A DNA stretch of 63,834 nt from contig JAQUFE010000009.1 of NCBI GenBank assembly GCA_028684815.1, positions 1 through 63,834 of the forward strand, in the 5' to 3' direction. Below the pieces are notes generated by a model. It did not search any database, was not told the DNA's origin, and worked only from the letters and a program-made list of their open reading frames with translations. The DNA comes from Sulfurimonas sp. GTDB taxonomy: Bacteria; Campylobacterota; Campylobacteria; Campylobacterales; Sulfurimonadaceae. The position numbers and the translations under genes are program-made. Numbering within the stretch: position 1 is the stretch's first letter; each line of letters starts with the position of its first letter. This document shows positions 57,499-63,834 of this stretch, piece by piece.

Positions 57499-57852
57499 TT
57501 AGAGCTGTTTGCCTATACCTTTTGTTAGGTTTAGCATAAAACTTAAACCTTTTCTTGTATCTTCATCCCCCATCAGCTTTAAGATGCCAAAGAGTGATGG
57601 TACTTCATTTTTTGCTGTCTCTCTTTTTGCATATCTAACTGCATTTTCTGTGATAAATCCTGCTGTTGCAAGGTTATCTACAGTATGAATCATCTTCTCA
57701 ACCATCGGTGAAGTTGTCATCTCTATGTTGTCTGAGATAAGTGCCATTAGGTCTATGAGATTGTCTATGCGTCCTGTTTGGATTAGCATTGTCATCTTTG
57801 CTTCTAGTTCTTGCATCTCTTTTGTTTTTAATACTTCTACTTTTTCACTCAT
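57499..57852 (-). CDS. DUF1641 protein next to SQR
   Basis: This 117-aa helical protein of the DUF1641 family has a glutamate-rich N-terminus and LFGILKLMGDEDTRKGLSFML near its end. DUF1641 genes often accompany sulfide:quinone oxidoreductase or formate dehydrogenase genes; their role is not established. It follows SQR by 9 bp, so the two form an operon. Its stop codon lies at the edge of a REP element. Confidence 0.82.
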   Translation of the reverse strand: MSEKVEVLKTKEMQELEAKMTMLIQTGRIDNLIDLMALISDNIEMTTSPMVEKMIHTVDNLATAGFITENAVRYAKRETAKNEVPSLFGILKLMGDEDTRKGLSFMLNLTKGIGKQL

Positions 57853-57861
57853 AATTTTCTC

Positions 57862-59052
57862 CTATACCATTCCACGAGCTGCTGCCCAGTAGATGCCTTT
57901 GTTAAAGCCTTTTCTTACAAAGCTACCTAGTTTACTACAAGGTGTTGGGGCAACATCTTTTTCATAGTTATACCAAAGTGGCATTCCACAAGAGAGTCCC
58001 ATTTGAGCTATGGCAATCACTAAGCCATCATAACTCTCACTCGTATATCCATGTCTAAGTTCAGATGCGATGTTATCTGCTACAACATCTGTTTGGTTAT
58101 GTACAGTTCCACCAGCTTTAGAGACTGGCAAATCAACCGTATCACCTAGAGTGTAAACATTTGTCAAACCTTTTACTTTTAGAGTTTGCTTATCTGTTGG
58201 AAGCCAACCCTCATCGTCCAATGCTTGTGAGATTCCTGACTCTCTTATAAACTTTGTAGCTACAAAAGGCGGTGTTGACATTAGTATGTCAAACTCTATC
58301 TCTTCGCCCTCAGCTGAGATAGCTATTTTCTTCTTCGCATCTACCTTGCTTAGTGTAAAACCAGATTGGTGTTTAACACCTAAACTATCAAAGATTGAAG
58401 GCAGTACATTTGAAGTAGGTTCTTGCATGAAAAGCCCGTTGGTTACGGATTGCGCCACAGTTGGATAGGTATAGACTATCTCTATATCATCTCGCACACC
58501 TCTCTCTGTCAAAAAATCGTGCAACATCATAGTTGTCTCAACTGGTGCAATACCGCACTGATGTGGAATATTTGGAGTTTTTGGAAAGTTTACAGTAACA
58601 AGGATTCTTCCCTTTTTGATGTCGTGAAACTTTTTTGCTAACTTTGTAGCACCTTCGTAAGTATAAAACCAATCTCCAGCCTCGTTAAGCCCTGGAATTC
58701 TCTCTGGTGCTACCTCACAACCTGTTGCTAGGACTAAAAAATCATAACTAAACTTTTTACCACTTTTTGTTTTAACGAAGTTGCTATTTGTGTTTATTTC
58801 CGTAGCTTTTTCTACCTCAAAATTTATCTCACTCATAAGAAGAGCTCTTTGATCTCTTACAAACTCATACCCTTCTGATTTTCCAAAAGCAACATACATA
58901 GCCCCTGGTTTATAGTAGTGATATTTAGAGTCAGAGATTAGTGTAATCTCAACCTCATCTCTATCTATTTCAGGCATTAATTTTTTTGCAAGATTATTTG
59001 CAGTCATAGTTCCAGCGGTTCCACCACCAACTATAAGAATCTTTTTCTTCAT
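57862..59052 (-). CDS. sqr: Sulfide:quinone oxidoreductase
   Basis: This 396-aa membrane-associated flavoprotein oxidises sulfide and reduces quinone. The FAD motif ILIVGGGTAGT is at 5-15. The three cysteines expected of an SQR are present: C112 (ATGCEVAPE), C166 (HQCGIAP) and C355 (GLSCGMP). YTLGDTVDLPVSKAGG binds FAD, and the C-terminal 30 residues are basic and could touch the membrane. AAGGAG precedes the ATG. A histidine kinase and response regulator lie just upstream on the same strand. Confidence 0.9.
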   Translation of the reverse strand: MKKKILIVGGGTAGTMTANNLAKKLMPEIDRDEVEITLISDSKYHYYKPGAMYVAFGKSEGYEFVRDQRALLMSEINFEVEKATEINTNSNFVKTKSGKKFSYDFLVLATGCEVAPERIPGLNEAGDWFYTYEGATKLAKKFHDIKKGRILVTVNFPKTPNIPHQCGIAPVETTMMLHDFLTERGVRDDIEIVYTYPTVAQSVTNGLFMQEPTSNVLPSIFDSLGVKHQSGFTLSKVDAKKKIAISAEGEEIEFDILMSTPPFVATKFIRESGISQALDDEGWLPTDKQTLKVKGLTNVYTLGDTVDLPVSKAGGTVHNQTDVVADNIASELRHGYTSESYDGLVIAIAQMGLSCGMPLWYNYEKDVAPTPCSKLGSFVRKGFNKGIYWAAARGMV

Positions 59053-59105
59053 ACTCTCTCTCCTTATTTTAGCTATGAGTAATGCTAACTTAAAATAAGA
59101 AGATT

Positions 59106-59111
59106 AGTATA
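59106..59111 (-). promoter_or_regulatory. -10 element TATACT for sqr-DUF1641
   Basis: A minus-strand TATACT lies 54 bp upstream of the sqr ATG in the 86-bp gap after the response regulator gene. It would let sqr be transcribed on its own. Confidence 0.4.
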
Positions 59112-59138
59112 AGGGATGCATAAGGTTTACATAAGATT

Positions 59139-59822
59139 TTACTCTACTTTATATCCAAGCCCTTTTACATTCTCTATAACACCTTGATAGAGTTTTTTTC
59201 TAATGCCAACAACTACCATTCTAATAGCATCTGCACTAACGCTTTCTTGCCAAACGCTATGCTCAATCTGCTCTATGCTCACTACAGATTTTCTATTTTT
59301 TAACAACAACTCAAGAAGCAGAACCTCTTTTTTTGTGAGTTTTATACTCTCTTGCCCTTTTTTTACTAGCTTTTGTTTATAGCTATATGAGTAATCTTCA
59401 TTTAAAAAAACCTCCTCACTTAGGGCGCTTTCCTTAGATGCACTTGAAGATATTGCAACTAAAAACTCATCTATATCTATGGGCTTTTTAAGATAAAAGT
59501 CAACATTTGATTCTACTGCTCTGTTTATGTACTCTGGCGTATTATAAGCTGTCATAACCACTCTTATAGTGTGTGGTGAGAGTTGTGTTATCTTTTGTAG
59601 CAGATGCAAGCCATCGACCTGTGGCATCTCGATATCTGAGATGATAACATCAGATGGACTCTTTTGAAAAAGCTCTAGTGCCTCCATGGCATCTTTTGCA
59701 ACTCTGACCTCTTTGAAGTAGATGGACAAAACACGGCTAAGCCACTTTAGCGTGCTCTCATCATCTTCTGCAATCAAAAGAGTAAGTGTTTGCAGTCTTT
59801 TATGAATGGCTTGCATCTTCAT
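59139..59822 (-). CDS. OmpR/PhoB-type response regulator
   Basis: This 227-aa protein has a receiver domain (residues 13-130) with acidic pocket E19-D20-D21, phosphoacceptor D63 in IISDIEMPQVDG, and VVMTAYN and FYLKKPI for the switch Thr and Lys. A winged-helix DNA-binding domain (residues about 150-227) ends in VVGIRKKLYQGVIENVKGLGYKVE. It overlaps its kinase gene by 23 bp. The sqr operon lies 86 bp downstream on the same strand and is a plausible target. Confidence 0.92.
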   Translation of the reverse strand: MKMQAIHKRLQTLTLLIAEDDESTLKWLSRVLSIYFKEVRVAKDAMEALELFQKSPSDVIISDIEMPQVDGLHLLQKITQLSPHTIRVVMTAYNTPEYINRAVESNVDFYLKKPIDIDEFLVAISSSASKESALSEEVFLNEDYSYSYKQKLVKKGQESIKLTKKEVLLLELLLKNRKSVVSIEQIEHSVWQESVSADAIRMVVVGIRKKLYQGVIENVKGLGYKVE

Positions 59823-61245
59823 AACCTTTTTTTAACATGATAGTAAACTTCGCACCATCTTTGATGTTTTTAACCGCTAAAAGTCCATCCATGTGGCTCT
59901 CAATAATTACCTTTGACATATAAAGCCCTATCCCACTTCCTTTGTCTTTTGTTGTAAAGTATGGATTAAATATCTTTGGCATATCCTCTTTTGAGATGCC
60001 ACCGCCATTATCAACTATCTCTATATGAAGATTGTTTTTGGCTCTTTTTATAATTATCTCTATTTTTGCATCTTGCACGCTTCTTGAGACTATAGCCATC
60101 ATTGAGTTATGAATCATGTTTAGTATCACTTGCCTAAACTCATTTGCAAAGCCTAAAACACTCAAGTCTAAGCTCTCATCTTTTGTTACTTTTATCGTAA
60201 TATTGTAGTTTTTTAGCTGTATATCTATAAGTCTTATGGCATCTTCAATGCTTTTTAAAACATTAAAACTCTCTTTTTGCTTAGATATCCTAAAAAACAT
60301 ACTAAAATCATCGATGGTTTGAGACATGTAGTTTAACTTTTGCATCATCTCAGCTTCTATCTCTTTTAAAAATGTAGCATCTATGTTTTTTTGGCTTGAG
60401 ATGTGTCTTAGACCTTGAACTATAAGGCCAAGACTATTTAAGGGTTGTCTCCATTGATGAGCTATGGAGTCTATCATCTCACCCATCGCGGCTAGTCTTG
60501 ATTGGTGGCACATTATCTCATGCTGTTGTGACCTTTTTGCGACTTCTATCTCAACTTGTTTTTTTAGTTTATCTTGATACATTATATCTTCTGTAATGTC
60601 TGAGGTTATCATGATAATCTCATCCCTACTCTCTAGATAAGCCAAAGACATACTAGCATTTAGATGCACTCCTGACTTTGTCACACAAACCTTTTTAAAC
60701 TTCTCAAAACTTCCAAACTCTATGGCTTTTTCAACTGCAGTCTTTGATGGAGCTGCATATTCAGCAGATGAGAGAGAGATGCAAGATTCGCTATAAAGCT
60801 CTTCCATCGTGTACTCCATCATGTTTTGAAAAAACTGGTTTGCGTAAAGGAACATTCCATCTCTATCTAAGATAGAGATGCCATTTGCTGCAAGATCAAA
60901 GACCGCTTGAAGCTCCTCTTTTTTAGAAGTAAGCTCACCCAAACTCTGTTTTAGTTTTGACTCAACTTCAAAGTAAGGGGTAATATCATAAAAGTAAAAA
61001 ACATCAGATTTAAAGTAAACCTCATATTCTCGCCCATCCCAGCTGATGACACTACTCTTAGACTTTTTTTTCTTAAGCTTTTTTAGCTTCTTGTAAGCCT
61101 TAGCATCAAAGATATCTTTTAATCTTTGATACCTTAATTTTTTTAAGCTTTTTTCGCCACCATAAACACCAACAACTACCTTACCATCACTCTCAATAAT
61201 GATGGACTTTGGCATATTTTTTAAAATATCTGATTTTTTTCTCAT
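59800..61245 (-). CDS. Cytoplasmic PAS-domain sensor histidine kinase
   Basis: This 481-aa kinase has no transmembrane segment. A lysine-rich N-terminal part comes first, then a PAS domain (about 107-225, with ISILDRDGMFLYANQFFQNM), a coiled linker, the phospho-acceptor H263 in AHQWRQPLNSLG, and a HATPase domain with NMIHNSMMAI, DNGGGI and GSGIGLYMSKVI. It probably senses a soluble cue such as redox state, though no cofactor ligand can be named. Start ATG at 61245 has a weak ribosome-binding site. A 10-G tract lies about 95 bp upstream. Confidence 0.92.
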   Translation of the reverse strand: MRKKSDILKNMPKSIIIESDGKVVVGVYGGEKSLKKLRYQRLKDIFDAKAYKKLKKLKKKKSKSSVISWDGREYEVYFKSDVFYFYDITPYFEVESKLKQSLGELTSKKEELQAVFDLAANGISILDRDGMFLYANQFFQNMMEYTMEELYSESCISLSSAEYAAPSKTAVEKAIEFGSFEKFKKVCVTKSGVHLNASMSLAYLESRDEIIMITSDITEDIMYQDKLKKQVEIEVAKRSQQHEIMCHQSRLAAMGEMIDSIAHQWRQPLNSLGLIVQGLRHISSQKNIDATFLKEIEAEMMQKLNYMSQTIDDFSMFFRISKQKESFNVLKSIEDAIRLIDIQLKNYNITIKVTKDESLDLSVLGFANEFRQVILNMIHNSMMAIVSRSVQDAKIEIIIKRAKNNLHIEIVDNGGGISKEDMPKIFNPYFTTKDKGSGIGLYMSKVIIESHMDGLLAVKNIKDGAKFTIMLKKGYEDASHS

Positions 61246-61307
61246 AAGGCATCATAACTACAACTAGTTTAAAGTACTAAATTTTTAAAAGCTATCCATT
61301 TAGATTC

Positions 61308-61430
61308 ATACGCATTCCCACGCAGAGCGTGGGAACGAGGGGGGGGGGTTATATGCATTCCCACGCAGAGCGTGGGAACGAGGGGAAAGTTCTGTCTCAC
61401 TCCCATGCTCCGCGTGGGAGTGTATATATG
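61308..61430. repeat. REP cluster C with a G10 tract
   Basis: Two units of CCCACGCAGAGCGTGGGAACG lie at about 61317-61337 and 61361-61381, and an opposite unit (CACTCCCATGCTCCGCGTGG) at 61398-61430. A run of ten G at 61339-61348 separates the first two. The units match those around the RAYT gene. The gap 61246-61537 holds no gene. Confidence 0.85.
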
Positions 61431-61448
61431 CCTATTAGTTTTCTTCTA

Positions 61449-61533
61449 GTTCCCAAGTTTCACTTGGGAATTCATACTCTAATTTCTATTGTCATTGATA
61501 TACACACTCCCAAGTGAAACTTGGGAACGAGGG
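61449..61533. repeat. Second hairpin family beside REP cluster C
   Basis: TTCCCAAGT/ACTTGGGAA form a perfect 9-bp hairpin at about 61450-61470. A variant copy in the other orientation (CTCCCAAGTGAAACTTGGGA) lies at 61507-61526 and ends in the same GGAACGAGGGG tail as the REP units. So the tail is shared while the stem differs. Confidence 0.75.
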
Positions 61534-61537
61534 GAAG

Positions 61538-62989
61538 CTAAGCATCTTTTAACGAAAGAAAATGCTCCATTTCACGAGCTCTTAGTATTCGTATCATATT
61601 TGTTGAGCCCTCAACACCTATTGGATCACCTGCTGTTAATATATAACTCTTATCAAGATGAAGAACTTTTCTATCAAAGCCTAGCACCATTAGCTCAGCT
61701 AGCATCTGATCCAAAGAGTCTCCCTTAACTAAAAAAGCGGGAACAACACCCCAGCACATAGTTAAAAATCTTGATACTTTTATGTCATGTGTTACACCAT
61801 AAATATCTCTACGAGGACGATATCTTGCTATTTTTCTAGCAGATGTACCAGAAGCCGTAAGCGCAATAATCCCCCATGCGCCCACATCTTCACATAGTCT
61901 TGCAGCCGCTTGATTTACACTATCTGCTGCATCTATGACTTTAAATTTTTTAAACTCATTAAAAGAGTAGATTTTTTCTGCTCCTTGAATCGCCTCAAAC
62001 ATGGTTTTTACTGCTAAAACAGGGTTGTGCCCCATTGCACTCTCTTCTGAGAGCATAACTGCATCTGTGCCATCTAAAACAGCATTGGCGATATCGCTAA
62101 TCTCTGCACGAGTTGCTCTATCTTTCTCTGTCATAGAGAGTAGCATCTGAGTTGCAGTTATCACTGGTTTTGCTGCCTCATTTGCCTTTCTTATAAGCAT
62201 TTTTTGTAGGCTTGGTACTTCATAAAAAGGCACCTCAATGCCCAAATCTCCACGCGCAACCATGATGCCATCACTCGCTTTTATAATTGCGTCAATATCC
62301 TCAATAGCATCAAACTTTTCTATCTTTGCAAAGAGTTGCGCTCTACCGCCATACTCTTTTAAAATCTCTCTTGCTTGAATCATATCTGAAGCATTTTGAA
62401 CAAAAGAGATAGCCATAAAATCGACATCATTTTGAGCGCCCCAAAGCATATCTTTTTTATCTTTTTTGGTAATTATCTCAATACTTAGGCGAGTATTTGG
62501 AAAGTTTACACCCTTTCTTGAAGAGAGCATTCCGCTATTTTCCACAATAACCTTCACGCTAAGAGCAGAAGCTTCAATGACTTTAGTGCGAATCATCCCA
62601 TCATAAAGATATATATAATCACCTACGCTCAACTGCTTTAAAACAGAGGGTTTGTTGATACAAGTGCGGTAGCTATTTTCACTAAGCTGCACGCCGACTA
62701 TCTCCTCTGCAACAAACTCTACAGTGTCATTTTCTTGAAGTTTAAAAGGCTCATCAATCATACCCACACGAATCTTTGGGCCACTGATATCTTGCAAAAC
62801 ACCAGTTAAGAGCCCAGTATTTTTTTCAGCTTGGCGAATTTTTTGTAAAACTTCATAGTGATACTCATGTGTTCCATGCGAAAAATTCAGGCGAAAAACA
62901 TTAACACCAGCTAAGATAAGTGCTTCTATAATTTCAAGAGAGTCAGATGCAGGTCCAACGGTAGCTATAATTTTAGTTCTTTTTTTCAT
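61538..62989 (-). CDS. pyk: Pyruvate kinase
   Basis: This 483-aa glycolytic enzyme converts PEP and ADP to pyruvate and ATP. Conserved stretches are KIIATVGPASDS at the N-terminus, NVFRLNFSHGTHEYH, IMVARGDLGIEVP, ITATQMLLSM and VMLSEESAMG. The C-terminal allosteric domain is present, so the length is full. It is the only carbon-metabolism gene in the window. A dispersed repeat lies just upstream of its start. Confidence 0.96.
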   Translation of the reverse strand: MKKRTKIIATVGPASDSLEIIEALILAGVNVFRLNFSHGTHEYHYEVLQKIRQAEKNTGLLTGVLQDISGPKIRVGMIDEPFKLQENDTVEFVAEEIVGVQLSENSYRTCINKPSVLKQLSVGDYIYLYDGMIRTKVIEASALSVKVIVENSGMLSSRKGVNFPNTRLSIEIITKKDKKDMLWGAQNDVDFMAISFVQNASDMIQAREILKEYGGRAQLFAKIEKFDAIEDIDAIIKASDGIMVARGDLGIEVPFYEVPSLQKMLIRKANEAAKPVITATQMLLSMTEKDRATRAEISDIANAVLDGTDAVMLSEESAMGHNPVLAVKTMFEAIQGAEKIYSFNEFKKFKVIDAADSVNQAAARLCEDVGAWGIIALTASGTSARKIARYRPRRDIYGVTHDIKVSRFLTMCWGVVPAFLVKGDSLDQMLAELMVLGFDRKVLHLDKSYILTAGDPIGVEGSTNMIRILRAREMEHFLSLKDA

Positions 62990-63010
62990 GTTTGACCTCT
63001 ATTTGTTGTA

Positions 63011-63145
63011 ATTGAATACTCTGAACAATTATTAAGTTGAATCCAAAATCAAGTTTAGGATGACGATTTATTTGTTCAATATGACGCATGTCCCGTCATT
63101 TAGTGCTTGACACGAAATCTAGTTTATACTTAATCAGAGAGTTCA
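63011..63145. repeat. Dispersed repeat element, copy 3 (short form)
   Basis: It starts with ATTGAATACTCTGAACAATT and ends with GAGAGTTCA, as in 46487-46694, but lacks the tandem expansion. Its hairpin arms have decayed (ATTTAGTG against CACGAAAT). The 323-bp gap 62990-63312 also contains a 7-bp hairpin (AATGCTT 63222-63228, AAGCATT 63235-63241) and no gene. Confidence 0.8.
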
Positions 63146-63299
63146 TTTATTAGTGATAATAGCATAATCTCTCCGCAAACGAATATCTAAGTTTTCAAAC
63201 AAAATTTCTCTACTCTTCTTAAATGCTTTTTTGTAAGCATTGCGCTACCACTTTTTTTGACAAGCTGCCATATTTTTAACTTCTTTATTTAAAATCCCC

Positions 63300-63305
63300 T
63301 ATAAT
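63300..63305 (+). promoter_or_regulatory. -10 element TATAAT for the Y-family polymerase gene
   Basis: TATAAT ends 7 bp before the ATG at 63313 and no Shine-Dalgarno is present, so the transcript may begin at or next to the start codon. Confidence 0.5.
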
Positions 63306-63312
63306 TCTAACT

Positions 63313-63834
63313 ATGAAAATACATATAGATATAGACTGCTTTTTTGTAAGTGCTGTTCGCATAATTGATCCATCATTGGAGGGGAAACCTGTGGCTATTG
63401 GTGGGAGGAGTGATGCTCAGATTTTTACAAAAGAGGCTAAGAAACAGAGTGTAAACCTTGAGAACTCTGGCTCTTTTGTTAGCACTTTTTATAAAACTTA
63501 TGAGAAGAGTGATGATATAAATGCTTTTGTGGATGCGGATGGAAGAGTTCGTGGGATTCTTACTACCTCATCTTATGAGGCTCGTTCTTTTGGGATTAAA
63601 ACCGCTATGACCATAAGAGAGGCTTTGATGCTTTGTCCGCATCTCATCATAAAAGCACCAAATATGTCTCTATATCAAAAACTCTCACATGAACTTCATG
63701 AGTTTTTACAATCAAAAATCCCTCTTATTGAGCAAGCTAGCATCGATGAGTTTTATGGAGATTTATCTGGTTGGGTGGAAGATGATGAAGTTGAGCAGTT
63801 TATTGATAACCTAAGACATGAGATAAAAAGAGAG
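63313..63834 (+). CDS. Y-family DNA polymerase (DinB/UmuC-like), N-terminal part
   Basis: The first 174 codons of a translesion DNA polymerase are present; the gene runs off the window. MKIHIDIDCFFVSAV holds the metal-binding D6 and the steric-gate region. Near residue 95, SSYEARSFGIKTAMTIREA is the conserved fingers motif, and QASIDEFYGDL has the catalytic Asp-Glu pair. An insert around residues 35-75 (SDAQIFTKEAKKQ and onward) is longer than in E. coli Pol IV. It is probably Pol IV, but UmuC cannot be excluded from this half. Confidence 0.9.
   Translation, partial: MKIHIDIDCFFVSAVRIIDPSLEGKPVAIGGRSDAQIFTKEAKKQSVNLENSGSFVSTFYKTYEKSDDINAFVDADGRVRGILTTSSYEARSFGIKTAMTIREALMLCPHLIIKAPNMSLYQKLSHELHEFLQSKIPLIEQASIDEFYGDLSGWVEDDEVEQFIDNLRHEIKRE

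Noticed and set aside
56411-57500. Possible CRISPR array because of repeated hairpins
   Set aside because: The units occur in both orientations with irregular spacing and no unique equal-length spacers, and a RAYT gene explains them. No cas genes are present.
61329-61517. Plus-strand 62-aa open frame across the REP cluster
   Set aside because: It is made of hairpin repeats and a G10 tract, with no coding character.
63222-63241. AATGCTT/AAGCATT hairpin as a terminator
   Set aside because: No gene ends just before it on either strand and no T run follows, so it has no evident role.

Overview
This window is a chromosomal segment of a sulfur-oxidising member of the Campylobacterota (formerly Epsilonproteobacteria), most like Sulfurimonas or a close relative. 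Three things support this. The genes are AT-rich and tightly packed. The block argS-tatA-gmk-acidic protein-fliR-ABC ATPase-tsf-rpsB has the same order that I recall from Campylobacter jejuni. The nuo operon is of the epsilon type, with no canonical nuoE or nuoF and two adjacent nuoG genes. Sulfide-oxidation flavoproteins fit a Sulfurimonas-like lifestyle. The species cannot be fixed from the sequence alone. Almost all genes lie on the minus strand. I see no rRNA, tRNA or CRISPR array.

Layout. 1-4404: a partial gene, a DUF4139 secreted protein, a DnaQ/ExoX-type exonuclease, an NhaC antiporter with no ordinary start codon, and a GNAT acetyltransferase. 4587-13440: the conserved housekeeping and flagellar block, with a type II NADH dehydrogenase inserted before tsf-rpsB. 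13622-20893: bcp, a hairpin-rich intergenic stretch, then DUF420-like protein, DedA, MurG, FtsW, two small conserved proteins and UbiA/MqnP on the minus strand, followed by divergent miaA and a PLD nuclease. 21142-23505: a PflA-like TPR protein of the flagellar motor. 23717-41214: a 15-gene complex I operon, nuoA to nuoN, which includes a newly recognised 38-codon ORF between nuoD and the nuoE-like gene. 41676-44283: a three-gene exported redox cluster (sulfide dehydrogenase flavoprotein, Rieske protein, cytochrome c). 44677-46441: pheA and a DUF234 protein.

46701-49741 holds three genes of a type I secretion system (TolC, ABC, HlyD), each visibly truncated, so the system looks decayed. After it come an OprD-like porin, a DsbA-like protein, a flavodiiron protein, an AAA ATPase, endonuclease IV and a small lipoprotein. 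56411-57500 is a REP/RAYT locus: a Y1 transposase gene flanked by two direct copies of a paired-hairpin element. Next are DUF1641 and sulfide:quinone oxidoreductase, with a PAS histidine kinase and response regulator directly upstream on the same strand. A second REP cluster with a 10-G tract, pyruvate kinase and the start of a Y-family DNA polymerase close the window.

How the genes fit together: SQR and the flavocytochrome-type sulfide dehydrogenase can feed sulfide electrons into the quinone pool and cytochromes. Complex I with its unusual input module may run in reverse to reduce a low-potential carrier, which chemolithoautotrophs need for CO2 fixation (inference). The repeats fall into at least three dispersed hairpin families, the most active-looking one sitting around the RAYT gene.
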